The translations under genes and the position numbers were made by a program. From contig NZ_CP109598.1 in assembly GCF_036327775.1 (NCBI RefSeq), positions 2,356,001 to 2,420,000 on the forward strand: DNA of 64,000 bases, in the 5' to 3' direction. Positions 8,959 to 19,361 of the stretch are shown piece after piece. Position 1 is the stretch's first letter; every line of letters starts with the position of its first letter. Origin of the DNA: Streptomyces sp. NBC_01498 (GTDB taxonomy: Bacteria > Actinomycetota > Actinomycetes > Streptomycetales > Streptomycetaceae). The notes beneath the pieces were generated by a model that saw only the letters and a list, made by a program, of their open reading frames with translations, did no database searches and was not told the DNA's origin.

Positions 8959-9588
8959 GTGGAGCAGCACAGGACACGTCCCCCCCAGCGCCGGCCACGT
9001 CCGCCGCAGAGCCCTCTCCGTCCGCGCGGCGGTGTCGCCGAGGCCGCCGCGCCCCGCGTTCCCGCCCCGGCCGCGCGCCGGGTGCCGCCCGTCGTACGCA
9101 CCCTGCGCAGACTCCCGAGTCCCCGGCTGACCGGGCTCGGCGCCGGGCTCTTCGCCGCCGCCACGATGTTCGGGATCGGCTGTCTGGACGAGTGGCTGTT
9201 CGACGGAGAGCCCCTGGTGTACGGGGCGCTCTTCCTGCCGGTCAGCGCCCTGACGGCGCTCTGGGTGCGCGGCGCCGATCTGGTGACCGCCCCGATCGGG
9301 GTGCCGATCGCCTTCGCGTTCGGCACGATCCCGATCTCCGGCGGGGAGGGTGGTTTCGGCGGGCAGACGATGGCTGTCGTGACGGCTCTCGCCGTGCAGG
9401 CGGGCTGGCTGTACGGCGGCACGCTCGTCGCCGGTGTCATCGCCTCCGTACGGAAGATCCGTCAGATGGGACGACGGCAGCACGCCCGGGACCTGGCCGT
9501 GCGTGCCCAGGGCGGACCGGGGACGGGCGCGGGGGTGGGAGCCGGGGCCGCCACGAAGGCGGGCGGCGCCGTCGTCAGGCGGGGGTAG
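8959..9588 (+). CDS. DUF6542-family membrane protein
   Basis: 209 residues. An Arg/Pro-rich cytoplasmic N-terminus (about 1-55) is followed by three or four hydrophobic segments: around LTGLGAGLFAAATMFGIG, ALFLPVSALTAL, GVPIAFAFG, and GQTMAVVTALAVQAGWLYGG. A Gly/Ala-rich basic tail ends it. The pattern matches the actinobacterial DUF6542 family usually found beside ychF. The function is unknown; a role at the membrane is the only safe inference. Confidence 0.8.
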   Translation: MEQHRTRPPQRRPRPPQSPLRPRGGVAEAAAPRVPAPAARRVPPVVRTLRRLPSPRLTGLGAGLFAAATMFGIGCLDEWLFDGEPLVYGALFLPVSALTALWVRGADLVTAPIGVPIAFAFGTIPISGGEGGFGGQTMAVVTALAVQAGWLYGGTLVAGVIASVRKIRQMGRRQHARDLAVRAQGGPGTGAGVGAGAATKAGGAVVRRG

Positions 9589-9615
9589 GGGACGCGGCGG
9601 GCGCCGGACAAGTGG

Positions 9616-9699
9616 CCGTGCGGTGCGGACCTCGGACGCCGGACCGTGCGGTGCGGACCTCGGACGCCGGACCGTGCGGTGCGGACCTCGGACGCCGGA
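9616..9699. repeat. Three perfect 28-bp tandem repeats
   Basis: Three consecutive identical 28-base units (9616-9643, 9644-9671, 9672-9699), each beginning CCGTGCGGTGCGGACC, lie in the gap between the DUF6542 gene and the ppgK 3' end. There are no spacers, so this is a minisatellite-like repeat and not CRISPR. Confidence 0.95.
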
Positions 9700-9730
9700 C
9701 AGGTGGCCGGTGGCCGGTGCCGGCCGGATC

Positions 9731-9766
9731 GCCGTAGCCGTAGCCGTAGCCGTAGCCGTAGCCGTG
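9731..9766. repeat. Hexanucleotide microsatellite (GCCGTA)5
   Basis: Five perfect GCCGTA units (9731-9760) are followed by GCCGTG. The array is noncoding, between two convergent genes. Hexamer arrays of this kind are prone to slippage, so copy number may vary between strains. Confidence 0.95.
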
Positions 9767-9832
9767 AGTACACACACCGCGCGCGGATCGCGGGCGCCGG
9801 ACTCGTCGTCCGGTGCCCGCGATCCGTGTGAC

Positions 9833-10570
<738 letters not shown>

Positions 10571-10604
10571 GGACGCAACGTTACGGGGAGATGACCGGGC
10601 TTCC

Positions 10605-11633
10605 CTACTTCTCGGCCAGGATCGCGGCCTCCGCGCGCAGGTCGCGGCGCAGTTCCTTGGGCAGCGAGAAGACGATCGACTCCTCGGCGGCCTTGACGAT
10701 CTCGACGTCCTCGAAGCCGTGACCGGTGAGCCATTCCAGGACGCCCTCGACCAGGATCTCGGGCACGGAGGCGCCGGAGGTGACACCGACCGTGGTGACG
10801 CCGTCCAGCCACGCCTCGTCGATCTCGTCGGCGGAGTCGACCAGATGGGCGTCGCGGGAGCCCGCGCCGAGGGCGACCTCGACCAGGCGTACCGAGTTGG
10901 ACGAGTTCTTCGACCCGACGACGATGACCAGGTCCGCGTCGGCGCCCATCTGCTTGACGGCGATCTGACGGTTCTGCGTCGCGTAGCAGATGTCGTCGCT
11001 GGGCGGCGAGATGAGCAGCGGGAACTTCTCCTTGAGCCGGTCGACCGTCTCCATCGTCTCGTCCACGGAGAGGGTCGTCTGGGAGAGCCAGACCACCTTG
11101 GACTCGTCGCGGACCTCGACGCCCGCGACGTCCTCGGGGCCGTCGACCAGGGTGATGTGGTCGGGGGCCTCGCCGGAGGTGCCGATGACCTCCTCGTGGC
11201 CGTCGTGGCCGATCAGCAGGATGTCGTAGTCCTCGTTGGCGAAGCGGACGGCTTCCTTGTGGACCTTGGTGACGAGGGGACAGGTCGCGTCGATGGTCGC
11301 GAGCCTGCGTTCGGCCGCCTCGTCGTGGACGACGGGGGCCACGCCGTGCGCGGAGAACATGACGATCGATCCCTCGGGGACCTCCGCCGTCTCCTCGACG
11401 AAAATCGCGCCCTTCTTCTGAAGGGTCTGCACGACGTACTTGTTGTGGACGATTTCGTGGCGGACGTAGATCGGTGCCCCGTACTGCTCCAGGGCCTTCT
11501 CCACGGCGATCACGGCACGGTCGACGCCCGCGCAGTAACCGCGGGGCGCGGCGAGCAGCACGCGTTTGCCGGTGCGGCGCGCGGCGTCTCCACTCGGGGT
11601 GGCGTCGGGCGTCGGGCTGGGCGTAGCAGTCAT
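10605..11633 (-). CDS. ispH: 4-hydroxy-3-methylbut-2-enyl diphosphate reductase
   Basis: 342 residues from the ATG at 11633; another ATG three codons upstream (11642) is possible. It is the last enzyme of the MEP isoprenoid pathway, converting HMBPP to IPP and DMAPP with a [4Fe-4S] cluster. The three cluster cysteines are visible: C34 in PRGYCAG, C118 in [10 protein letters not shown] and C216 in [10 protein letters not shown]. The substrate-binding GSKNSSNS segment follows. The first ~22 residues are a Ser/Pro-rich extension common in actinomycetes. The family-specific segments are all intact. Confidence 0.97.
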   Translation of the reverse strand: MTATPSPTPDATPSGDAARRTGKRVLLAAPRGYCAGVDRAVIAVEKALEQYGAPIYVRHEIVHNKYVVQTLQKKGAIFVEETAEVPEGSIVMFSAHGVAPVVHDEAAERRLATIDATCPLVTKVHKEAVRFANEDYDILLIGHDGHEEVIGTSGEAPDHITLVDGPEDVAGVEVRDESKVVWLSQTTLSVDETMETVDRLKEKFPLLISPPSDDICYATQNRQIAVKQMGADADLVIVVGSKNSSNSVRLVEVALGAGSRDAHLVDSADEIDEAWLDGVTTVGVTSGASVPEILVEGVLEWLTGHGFEDVEIVKAAEESIVFSLPKELRRDLRAEAAILAEK

Positions 11634-11718
11634 GCTCACCATCGTAAGGCCGCCCGGACGGGGCGGCGGATCGCCCGGCGGGCCGGGACCGGGCCCGTGT
11701 GATCGACGGAGGGACGCG

Positions 11719-13188
11719 ATGGCCGACAGGGGTACGGGAGACACGGGAGGCGGGGGCCGAGCCGGCAAAAGCGGCCGTAGCGGCGGAAGCGGTACGGCTC
11801 CGCGTACGGGCGCCGACGCCCCGCCCGGGGGAACACCGCCCGGCGCGCACGGAGTCGGGGGGCTGCGGCGCACGCTCGGGTTCCGTGATCTCGTCGTCTA
11901 CGGGCTCCTCTTCATCGCGCCCATGGCACCGGTGGGGGTGTACGGCACGCTCGACGCCAAGTCGCACGGCGCCGTGGCGCTGGTCTACGTCGTGGCCACC
12001 GTGGCGATGGCCTTCACGGCCTTCAGTTACGCGCAGATGATCCGGGTCGCCCCGCAGGCCGGCTCGGTCTTCGCGTACGCGCGCAAGGGGCTGGGCGAGG
12101 GGCCGGGCTTCATCGCCGGGTGGATGGCGATGCTCGACTATCTGCTGATCCCGGCCGTCGCGTATCTCTTCGCCGGGATCGCGATGGAGGCGCTGGTGCC
12201 CTCCGTGGACCGGTGGATCTGGACGGGCATCGCGGTCGTGGTCACGACGCTGCTCAATCTGTGGGGGGTACGGGCCGCCGCGCGGGTCGGCTTCTTCGTC
12301 CTCGCGCTGGAGATCGTGGTGCTGCTGGTGTTCGTGGTGTCGGCGATCGTGGTGCTCGTACGGGACGGGGCGACGCGCGGCTGGCTGTCGCCGTTCACCG
12401 GGGACGTGACCTTCTCCTTGACGGCGGTGTTCGGCGCGGTGTCGGTCGCGGTGCTGTCGTATCTGGGCTTCGACGCGATCGCCGCGTTCGCCGAGGAGGT
12501 GACGGGCGGCTCGCGGAAGGTGGCGCGGGCCGTGCTGTTCTGTCTGGCGCTCGCCGGTGTGCTGTTCGTGGCGCAGACGTATCTCGTGGCGCTCCTGGAG
12601 CCGCTGAGTTCGGCGCAGCTCGCCGCCGATCCGGTCAAGCAGGGGTCCGCCTTCTACGACGCGGTGGACGCCTCCGTAGGAAGCTGGCTGCACGATCTGG
12701 TCGCGGTGAGCAAGGCGATCGGCGCGGCGTTCGCGGCGCTGGCGGGGCAGGCCGCCGCCGGGCGGCTGCTCTTCGCGATGGGCCGGGAGCGGCGGCTGCC
12801 GCGGCTGCTGTCGCGTACGGACGGCGGGACACCGCGCGTGGCGCTGCTGCTCTCGGCGGTGGTGACGCTGATCGCCGCCGTCTGGGCGGCCCGGCGGGAC
12901 GACGGTCTCGACCGTCTGGTGTCGGTGGTCGACATCGGGGCGCTGACGGCCTTCATCCTGCTGCACGCCTCGGTGGTCGGGTGGTTCGCGGTACGGCGTG
13001 CGGAGGGGCGTCCGCGCGTGCTGGCGCATGTGGTGGCCCCGGTGATCGGCGCCGGGATCCTGGTCGCGGTGATCGTGGAGGCGGCGGAGTCGGCGCAGGT
13101 GGTGGGCGCGATCTGGCTGGCGCTGGGGCTGCTGGTGTTCGCGGTCCAGTGGTGGCGGCGCCGCGCGGTGGCGCCGAAGGCTCCGTAA
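11719..13188 (+). CDS. APC-family amino acid permease
   Basis: 489 residues from the ATG at 11719, which follows GGAGGGA. A Gly/Arg-rich cytoplasmic N-terminus (~50 residues) precedes [25 protein letters not shown], the typical first helix of amino acid/polyamine/organocation permeases. About twelve hydrophobic segments follow, and the [14 protein letters not shown] segment is characteristic of the superfamily. Substrate cannot be read from sequence. The gene is divergent from ispH across about 80 bases. Confidence 0.88.
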   Translation: MADRGTGDTGGGGRAGKSGRSGGSGTAPRTGADAPPGGTPPGAHGVGGLRRTLGFRDLVVYGLLFIAPMAPVGVYGTLDAKSHGAVALVYVVATVAMAFTAFSYAQMIRVAPQAGSVFAYARKGLGEGPGFIAGWMAMLDYLLIPAVAYLFAGIAMEALVPSVDRWIWTGIAVVVTTLLNLWGVRAAARVGFFVLALEIVVLLVFVVSAIVVLVRDGATRGWLSPFTGDVTFSLTAVFGAVSVAVLSYLGFDAIAAFAEEVTGGSRKVARAVLFCLALAGVLFVAQTYLVALLEPLSSAQLAADPVKQGSAFYDAVDASVGSWLHDLVAVSKAIGAAFAALAGQAAAGRLLFAMGRERRLPRLLSRTDGGTPRVALLLSAVVTLIAAVWAARRDDGLDRLVSVVDIGALTAFILLHASVVGWFAVRRAEGRPRVLAHVVAPVIGAGILVAVIVEAAESAQVVGAIWLALGLLVFAVQWWRRRAVAPKAP

Positions 13189-13269
13189 GGAGGGGAGGGT
13201 TCGCACCGGAGGCGACGTAGGAGAAGCATCTGTTAGGAGGAGTCGCAGAGGGAGGCTCTGTAGGAGGAG

Positions 13270-13845
13270 TCATGGGGCGAGGCGGCGAAGCTCCGTGCGG
13301 CCCTGTCCGGCGGGTCGGGGGCGGACCCGCACGCGGCGGGACGGTGGGCCTTCGGGCGGGGTGACGCCGCTCGCCACCAGGGCCTCCGCCGTGTCGGCGA
13401 ACTCCCAGCGGGTCGCGTACGTCGCGGCCTCGCCCAGCCACTCGGTACGGACGACCGGGCGGCTCAGCAGGCTCTCGAACCAGTCGGCGCAGCGCTCCGC
13501 GAGTTCCTCGGGCGTGCCGGAGGCCCGGAAGAAGTCCCACGCGGGTGGCGCGTGGAGGTGGTAGAGGTGGTCGCTGACCTTCCCCGCCCGCACTGGGTGC
13601 CGTGGAAGTGGGCGGCCCAGTCGCCGAGCGCCAGCCGTCGCTCCTCGTCGAGGAGGCAGGCGTCGACGAGGGGCGACGATTCGTCCTCGGGCCGTCCGGC
13701 CTGGCTGGGAGCCGGCGGCACCCGCCCGTCGGCGGCCCGGGATCGCAGGGCCGTGAGGAAGGCGAGTTCCGCCGTGTCGAAGTCCCAGGGCTCCTCGCCG
13801 TACTCCCGCCGGGTCCTCTGCCTCGAACCGCCTGTTGACGTCCAC
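13270..13845 (-). pseudogene. Hypothetical protein gene with two compensating frameshifts
   Basis: Coding character switches frame twice. From GTG 13845 the frame reads [13 protein letters not shown]. Near 13805-13807 (a CCC run) it must lose one base to continue [20 protein letters not shown] through [13 protein letters not shown]. Near 13582-13597 it must gain one base to continue [21 protein letters not shown] and on to the stop at 13270. The two shifts cancel: 576 bases, 192 codons. Both sites are in G/C homopolymers. Either the gene is broken or the consensus has indel errors. The corrected protein (191 residues) has many aromatic residues and no recognised domain. Confidence 0.6.
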
Positions 13846-14037
13846 GGGGGGACTCCAGAACCAGGCTCCCGTGCCCCTCGGGACACGGGAGAGTCGGAGG
13901 AAACAAGGAAACAAGGAAACGAGGACGCACGGTCCGGGGCGGCGGCGGTCCGGCCCGCGCGTCCTCGGCCCACAAGTCCCGGCCCGCGCGTCCCGGCGTC
14001 GGTCCGCGTTGTCATAGGCGGCCGATACGCTCGGTGC

Positions 14038-15252
14038 ATGGCTCTCCACACGTCCGCGGACACCCCGTTGCCCGTCGGTGAGGTGTCGCGTCTCATCGGC
14101 GGCTGGATCGACCGGCTCGGCGCGGTCTGGGTCGAGGGGCAGATCACGCAGTTGTCGCGGCGGCCCGGTGCCGGGGTCGTGTTCCTGACGCTGCGGGACC
14201 CGTCGTACGACATCTCCGTGGGCGTCACCTGCTACCGGCAGACCTTCGACGCGATCGCCGACGTCGTGTCCGAGGGCGCGCGGGTCGTGGTGCACGCGAA
14301 GCCGGAGTGGTACGCGCCGCGGGGCCAGCTGTCGCTCCGGGCCGCCGAGATACGGCCGGTCGGCATCGGTGAACTGCTGGTGCGGCTGGAGCGGTTGAAG
14401 AAGTCGCTGGGCGCCGAGGGGCTGTTCGCCGCCGACCGCAAACGGCCGCTGCCCTTTCTGCCGCGCCTGGTCGGGCTCGTCTGCGGCCGGGCGTCGGCGG
14501 CGGAGCGGGACGTCCTGGAGAACGCGCGCCGGCGCTGGCCCGCCGTCCGCTTCGAGGTGCGCAACACCGCCGTCCAGGGGGTCAACGCGGTGAGCCAGGT
14601 CGTCGAGGCCGTCGAGGAGCTGGACGCGCTGCCCGAGGTGGACGTGATCGTCGTGGCGCGTGGCGGGGGCAGCGTGGAGGATCTGCTGCCGTTCTCGGAC
14701 GAGCAGTTGGTACGGGCGGTGGCCGCCTGCCGTACGCCGGTCGTGTCGGCGATCGGCCACGAACCCGACTCGCCGCTGCTGGACCTCGTCGCCGACGTAC
14801 GGGCGTCGACGCCCACGGACGCGGCGAAGCGTGTCGTGCCGGACGTCGGCGAGGAGCTGGACCGGGTGCAGGGGCTGCGGGACCGGGCGCTGAGGACGGT
14901 CCAGGGGCTGCTGGACCGGGAGGAGCGCGGGCTCGCCCACGCGCTGGCCCGGCCGGTGATGGAGCGGCCCCGGCGGATGGTGGAGGAGCGCGAGAGCGAG
15001 ATCGACGCGCTGGCGGACCGGAGCAGGCGGGTGCTGCGGCATCTGCTGGACCGCGCGGACTCGGAGCTGTCGCACACCCGGGCGCGCGTGGTCTCGCTGT
15101 CGCCCGCGGCGACGCTGGAGCGGGGTTACGCGGTGCTCCAGCGGCCGGACGGGGCGGTGGTGCGTGCCCCGGCGGACGTCTCGGACGACCAGGAGCTGCG
15201 GGCCCGGGTGTCCGGGGGCGAGTTCACGGTGCGGGTCACCGGCACCGGGTGA
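14038..15252 (+). CDS. xseA: Exodeoxyribonuclease VII large subunit
   Basis: 404 residues from the ATG at 14038. The N-terminal OB-fold ([21 protein letters not shown]) is followed by the nuclease domain with its [19 protein letters not shown] segment and [13 protein letters not shown], then a coiled-coil-like helical region and a C-terminal strand. With XseB it degrades single-stranded DNA to oligonucleotides. xseB follows 56 bases downstream on the same strand, as is standard. The frame extends upstream of 14038 without family similarity. Confidence 0.96.
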   Translation: MALHTSADTPLPVGEVSRLIGGWIDRLGAVWVEGQITQLSRRPGAGVVFLTLRDPSYDISVGVTCYRQTFDAIADVVSEGARVVVHAKPEWYAPRGQLSLRAAEIRPVGIGELLVRLERLKKSLGAEGLFAADRKRPLPFLPRLVGLVCGRASAAERDVLENARRRWPAVRFEVRNTAVQGVNAVSQVVEAVEELDALPEVDVIVVARGGGSVEDLLPFSDEQLVRAVAACRTPVVSAIGHEPDSPLLDLVADVRASTPTDAAKRVVPDVGEELDRVQGLRDRALRTVQGLLDREERGLAHALARPVMERPRRMVEERESEIDALADRSRRVLRHLLDRADSELSHTRARVVSLSPAATLERGYAVLQRPDGAVVRAPADVSDDQELRARVSGGEFTVRVTGTG

Positions 15253-15308
15253 GCCGCGCGTTCCTCGCGTACATGTCGTTGTCGTAGAGCGCACGGAGGG
15301 TGGATCAC

Positions 15309-15569
15309 ATGGCCAACAAGGACAGCGGGACGGCGCCGGCCGCCGGCGCGGAGGCGCCCGGCTACGAGCAGGCACGGGACGAGCTGATCGATGTCGTACG
15401 GCGCCTGGAGACGGGCGGTACGACACTGGAGGAGTCGCTGGCGCTGTGGGAGCGCGGCGAGGAGCTGGCCCGGGTGTGCCGCCGCTGGCTGGAGGGCGCC
15501 CGCGCCCGGCTGGACGCCTCCCTGACCGACCCGGCGTCCGGGGCGTCCGCTGCGGACCGCGACTCCTGA
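15309..15569 (+). CDS. xseB: Exodeoxyribonuclease VII small subunit
   Basis: 86 residues from ATG 15309; an ATG three codons upstream (15300) is also possible. The conserved core GYEQARDELIDVVRRLETGGTTLEESLALWERGEEL is unmistakable XseB, a helical hairpin that binds XseA in several copies. A Ser/Ala-rich tail follows. It is in operon with xseA. Confidence 0.95.
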   Translation: MANKDSGTAPAAGAEAPGYEQARDELIDVVRRLETGGTTLEESLALWERGEELARVCRRWLEGARARLDASLTDPASGASAADRDS

Positions 15570-15800
15570 GCCGGTCGCGGCACCCTGCGGCCGGTGTGTC
15601 GGCGCGTCGATGCCTCGGCCCCGGGACGCCGGGACGCGTGGCGCCCGCACGCCACGACCCGGTGAATTGTCAACAGTGTGTGAAGCGAGTCACCCGATCG
15701 ACTGATTTAGTTGAAAGTTAATACACCGAGGGCGTACGTTGGCGACGTTCGCCTGATCGATCATTCGGTCGCCCTGTCCGTCCCGGAAGGTACTCCCCCG

Positions 15801-16391
15801 ATGTCTCTCGTTCTCGACCCCGCCGCCCAGGACCTCCTCTTCCGCGAGGCCCACACCGCCAACACGTTCACCGACGAGCCGGTGACCGAGGAGCAGATCC
15901 AGGCGGTCTACGACCTGGTGAAGTTCGGCCCGACCGCCTTCAACCAGACCCCGCTGCGCGTCGTCCTGGTCCGCTCCCCCGAGGCACGCGAACGCCTTGT
16001 CCAGCACATGAACGAGGGCAACAAGGCCAAGACGTCCACCGCGCCGCTGGTCGCCGTCCTCGCCGCGGACAACGAGTTCCACGAGGAACTGCCCAACCTC
16101 TTCCCGGCCTTCCCCGCCGCGAAGGACGCCTTCTTCTCCGAGCGCCCGGTCCGTGAGCAGAACGCCGGCATGGACGCCGCCCTCCAGGCCGCCTACTTCA
16201 TCGTCGGCATCCGCGCCGCCGGTCTGGCCGCGGGCCCGATGAGCGGCTTCGACCACGCCGGTGTCCAGAAGGAGTTCCTGGACGGCGACCACACGCCCCT
16301 GATGGTCGTGAACATCGGCAAGCCGGGCGAGAACGCCTCGTACCCCCGCTCGCCGCGCCTGTCGTTCGACGAGGTCGTCACGACCGTCTGA
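15801..16391 (+). CDS. Nitroreductase-family oxidoreductase (RutE/malonic semialdehyde reductase-like)
   Basis: 196 residues, the compact length of the RutE-like subgroup. FTDEPVTEEQIQAVYDLVKFGPTAFNQTPLRVVLV matches the FMN-binding N-terminal region of nitroreductases, and the AGPMSGFDHAGVQKEFL segment is typical of this subgroup. It is likely an NAD(P)H-dependent flavoenzyme, substrate unknown. The upstream region (15700-15730) has AGTT-GAA-AGTT, an AT-rich patch that may be part of a promoter or operator. It ends before an 18-bp terminator. Confidence 0.85.
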   Translation: MSLVLDPAAQDLLFREAHTANTFTDEPVTEEQIQAVYDLVKFGPTAFNQTPLRVVLVRSPEARERLVQHMNEGNKAKTSTAPLVAVLAADNEFHEELPNLFPAFPAAKDAFFSERPVREQNAGMDAALQAAYFIVGIRAAGLAAGPMSGFDHAGVQKEFLDGDHTPLMVVNIGKPGENASYPRSPRLSFDEVVTTV

Positions 16392-16518
16392 GACCGCGCA
16401 CGACCGCGCAGGACCACGTACGCGCGCGTACCGACACGTACGCGCACGTACGAGCACGCGACGGCCGAGCGTCCGGGACGCACGGCGCACACGCGCCCCC
16501 GGCCCGGCCCCCGGGCGC

Positions 16519-16560
16519 ACGACGGGGCCGCCACCCTCCTCCGGGTGGCGGCCCCGTCGT
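16519..16560. terminator. Perfect 18-bp terminator hairpin
   Basis: ACGACGGGGCCGCCACCC (16519-16536) pairs perfectly with 16543-16560 around a six-base TCCTCC loop. It lies between the convergent nitroreductase and DUF4245 genes and can serve both strands. Confidence 0.9.
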
Positions 16561-16617
16561 TCACAGCCCGAACACCAGAAACACCCGGAGCACCCGGAAG
16601 ACCCGGTGCACCCGGCT

Positions 16618-16662
16618 CATGACCGCCCGGCCCATGACCGCCCGGCCCATGACCGCTCGGCG
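16618..16662. repeat. Three 15-bp tandem repeats
   Basis: CATGACCGCCCGGCC occurs twice in tandem, followed by a third copy with two substitutions. The array is noncoding, just downstream of the DUF4245 gene. Confidence 0.85.
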
Positions 16663-16686
16663 CATCCGCCGGGACGCGCGCGTCCG

Positions 16687-17211
16687 TCACGCCCCGCCGG
16701 ACTCCAGCGCCTCCGCCATCTCGACGAGCCGTTCGAGCGGCGCCGTACCCGTCACGACCGTCGTCACCCCGTCACCGTCCCGCACCAGGGCGTCGTACTT
16801 CGGCCCCTCCCACCGCTGCCACTCCTCGCCGCCCACCCGCTCGCTCTCCCCGGTGTTCTCGGCGTCGTGCGTGACATCCCGGACATACTGCCTCGCCGGA
16901 GTGGTCGCCTGCTCCACGGCCACGTATTCGCGGTCGGGATCGAGGAAGCCGAGGTGCCAGGCGTCACCGTCCTGCCGCGCGTACGAGACGGAGGTCGGCT
17001 TCCAGCCCTTCGCGAGCCCCTCCGGCGCCAGCACCGGATAGGGCGCCGCGCGCTGCGCCGTCGTCAGCTCGACGCGGTAGTCGACCGCCGGGAGCGGATC
17101 CGCGTCCTCGTCATGGGGGTTGGCCAGGTAGAAGGCCCCGGCGACAGCGACGATCACCGCCATCGACAGAAACATGTCCCGCGCCGTCTGTTTACCTCGC
17201 TCACGTGCCAC
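16687..17211 (-). CDS. DUF4245-family membrane-anchored protein
   Basis: 174 residues with one N-terminal transmembrane segment (about residues 12-31, MFLSMAVIVAVAGAFYLA) and an exported domain. The segments GLAKGWKPTSVSY and WHLGFLDPDREYVAVEQ are typical of the actinobacterial DUF4245 family. It is found beside glpX in Streptomyces. The function is not known. It is divergent from glpX, with about 120 bases between them. Confidence 0.85.
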   Translation of the reverse strand: MARERGKQTARDMFLSMAVIVAVAGAFYLANPHDEDADPLPAVDYRVELTTAQRAAPYPVLAPEGLAKGWKPTSVSYARQDGDAWHLGFLDPDREYVAVEQATTPARQYVRDVTHDAENTGESERVGGEEWQRWEGPKYDALVRDGDGVTTVVTGTAPLERLVEMAEALESGGA

Positions 17212-17334
17212 CTCCCCATGGTCGCATCACGGGTTCTCGCTCATACGTGGGCCCCACTGCTCATTTATTCGATGTGCGGATAGAGTCGCAGCACCCTCAT
17301 TTCCGGCCGTCGCCGTACAGAAAGGTGCGTTCCG

Positions 17335-18366
17335 ATGACCGAGCATCAACTGCCGTCACCGCTGGAGGTCGCTCCGGAGGCCCCGGACCGCAACCTCGCT
17401 CTCGAACTCGTACGGGTCACGGAGGCCGCCGCCATGGCCGCCGGCCGCTGGGTCGGACGCGGCGACAAGATCGGCGCGGACGGCGCGGCCGTGAACGCCA
17501 TGCGCACCCTCGTCTCGACGGTCTCGATGAACGGCGTCGTCGTCATCGGCGAGGGCGAGAAGGACGAAGCCCCGATGCTGTTCAACGGCGAGCGGGTGGG
17601 TGACGGCACGGGCCCCGAGGTCGACATCGCCGTCGACCCGATCGACGGGACCACGCTCAACGCGAAGGGCATGCCGAACGCCATCGCCGTACTCGCGGCG
17701 GCCGACCGGGGCGCGATGTTCGACCCGTCGGCGGTCTTCTACATGGACAAGCTCGTGACCGGGCCCGAGGCCGCCGACTTCGTCGACATCAACGCCCCCG
17801 TCTCCGTCAACATCCGCCGGGTCGCCCGCGCCAAGAACTCGGCTCCCGAGGACGTCACGGTCGTCGTCCTCGACCGCCCGCGCCACGACGACATCGTGCG
17901 GGAGATCCGCGAGACGGGCGCGCGGATCAAGTTCATCTCGGACGGCGACGTGGCCGGCTCGATCATGGCCGTACGCGAGGGCACCGGCGTCGACCTGCTC
18001 ATGGGCATCGGCGGCACCCCGGAGGGCATCATCTCGGCGTGCGCCATCAAATGCCTCGGCGGCACGATCCAAGGCAAACTCTGGCCGAAGGACGACGCCG
18101 AACGGCGCCGGGCGCTCGACGCCGGGCACGACCTGGACCGGGTGCTGTCGACCGACGATCTGGTCGCCGGGGACAACGTGTTCTTCGTCGCCACGGGCAT
18201 CACGGACGGCGAACTGCTGCGCGGAGTGCGGTATCGCTCGGAGACCGCGACCACCCAGTCCATGGTGACGCGGTCCAAGTCCGGCACGATCCGGCAGATC
18301 GACTCGACCCACCGGCTGTCGAAGCTGCGCGCCTACAGCACGATCGACTTCGACCGCGCGAAGTAG
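17335..18366 (+). CDS. glpX: Class II fructose-1,6-bisphosphatase
   Basis: 343 residues, full GlpX length. The metal-binding, catalytic DPIDGTT motif is at residues 101-107, followed by [14 protein letters not shown], and [19 protein letters not shown] lies further on. It hydrolyses fructose-1,6-bisphosphate in gluconeogenesis. It is the main FBPase type in actinobacteria. The gene stands alone and ends before a 14-bp terminator shared with convergent wblI. Confidence 0.97.
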   Translation: MTEHQLPSPLEVAPEAPDRNLALELVRVTEAAAMAAGRWVGRGDKIGADGAAVNAMRTLVSTVSMNGVVVIGEGEKDEAPMLFNGERVGDGTGPEVDIAVDPIDGTTLNAKGMPNAIAVLAAADRGAMFDPSAVFYMDKLVTGPEAADFVDINAPVSVNIRRVARAKNSAPEDVTVVVLDRPRHDDIVREIRETGARIKFISDGDVAGSIMAVREGTGVDLLMGIGGTPEGIISACAIKCLGGTIQGKLWPKDDAERRRALDAGHDLDRVLSTDDLVAGDNVFFVATGITDGELLRGVRYRSETATTQSMVTRSKSGTIRQIDSTHRLSKLRAYSTIDFDRAK

Positions 18367-18540
18367 CCCGACTGCGCGAAGCAGTCCTCTGACCGCGCGG
18401 AGAAGCACGAGGCTCGCGGAAACCCGAGGCCCCTCGGCGAACCACGAGGCCGCGCGCAGAACCACGCACACCACCAGGCCGCGCGAATCGGCGCACGGAA
18501 CGGCTCCCCGGCCGACCGGGCCCGACGGCACACGCGGGAG

Positions 18541-18573
18541 CGGGGCGCCCCTCCGGCACGGAGGGGCGCCCCG
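18541..18573. terminator. Bidirectional terminator between glpX and wblI
   Basis: A perfect 14-bp stem (CGGGGCGCCCCTCC / GGAGGGGCGCCCCG) has a five-base GGCAC loop, placed between the convergent glpX and wblI genes. The 175 bases from the glpX stop to this hairpin hold only low-complexity repeats of GCGCGAAGC- and CCACGAGG-like words. Confidence 0.85.
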
Positions 18574-18600
18574 GCACCCGGACGGTGACCGGCCGGGCGG

Positions 18601-18975
18601 TCAGCCTGCGGCGGCGATCCGGCCCGCGGCCGACGCCGCGTTCCGCAACTCGATCTCGCGCCGCCTGCGGCGGGCCAGGACCACCCGGCGCTCGGCGGCG
18701 GTCAGCCCGCCCCAGACGCCGTACGGCTCGGGCTGGAGCAGCGCGTGCTCCCGGCAGTCGACCATCACGGGGCAGCGTCCGCAGACCCGCTTGGCGGCCT
18801 CCTCACGGGCGAGCCGCGCGGCCGTCGGTTCCTTGGAAGGGGCGAAGAACAAGCCGGCTTCGTCCCGGCGGCACACCGCCTCCGAATGCCAGGGTCCGGC
18901 CTGATCCTCCCGAGCGGGACTCCGCTGGGGCGGCACGGCGGCGACCTGCAGGGGCTGATGCGGCAATGGCAGCAC
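18601..18975 (-). CDS. wblI: WhiB-family Fe-S transcription factor (WblI-like)
   Basis: 124 residues from the GTG at 18975, chosen because AGGAG precedes it; the frame continues upstream to 19041 without family similarity. The four cluster cysteines are C35, C65, C68 and C74 (CxxC within VCGRCPVMVDC), and the family GVWGG turn is at 86-90. A basic RRRRREIEL tail follows. WhiB-like proteins carry an O2/NO-sensitive [4Fe-4S] cluster and act with sigma factor region 4. The glpX - wbl - DUF1707 - fumarase order matches the S. coelicolor wblI region from memory, hence the symbol. Confidence 0.88.
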   Translation of the reverse strand: MLPLPHQPLQVAAVPPQRSPAREDQAGPWHSEAVCRRDEAGLFFAPSKEPTAARLAREEAAKRVCGRCPVMVDCREHALLQPEPYGVWGGLTAAERRVVLARRRRREIELRNAASAAGRIAAAG

Positions 18976-19361
18976 GGTCCACTCCTGACGACGGCTTCGC
19001 GAGCGAGAGACGATGCAGCAGTCCCTACCCGCTGTGCGCACGCCTAAGCACTGAGTGGCTCCTGGATGCGGTGCGCGGAACGTCTTTCGGAACCACGCCC
19101 GCGCACGTCCGCGCCGCCGGAAGTGCCCGAATACGCCCTGAAAGCGGAGCGATCGGGACCCTCGCCCTCCTCCGGCCGGGCGCCCATACGGAACCGGAGA
19201 CGGAACCGGAAGCGGATGCGGAGCCGAATGCCGACGCGAACGCGGAAGCGCAGCACGCGCGGACGCCGAACCGGAACCGGATCGACGGCCGCCGGTTCGA
19301 CGGCCGCCCGATCAACAGCCGCCGGATCGCCCGTCGGTGAACCGGGTCGGTGGTTCGCCCG
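18976..19361. other. Intergenic region with low-complexity repeats
   Basis: This 386-base gap lies upstream of wblI and downstream of the DUF1707 gene. It should carry the wblI promoter in its first ~100 bases (AGTGGCTCCTGGATGCG area); no clear boxes were assigned. Bases ~19185-19320 are built from imperfect ACCGGA/GCGGA and GACGGCCGCC repeats. No credible gene was seen. Confidence 0.5.

Noticed and set aside
9616..9699. CRISPR-like repeat array
   Set aside because: The three 28-bp units are directly adjacent with no spacers, and no cas genes are nearby. It is a tandem repeat.
13270..15426. 718-codon minus-strand frame covering xseA
   Set aside because: Only the last part (13270-13590) is coding-like. 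The rest is antisense to xseA.
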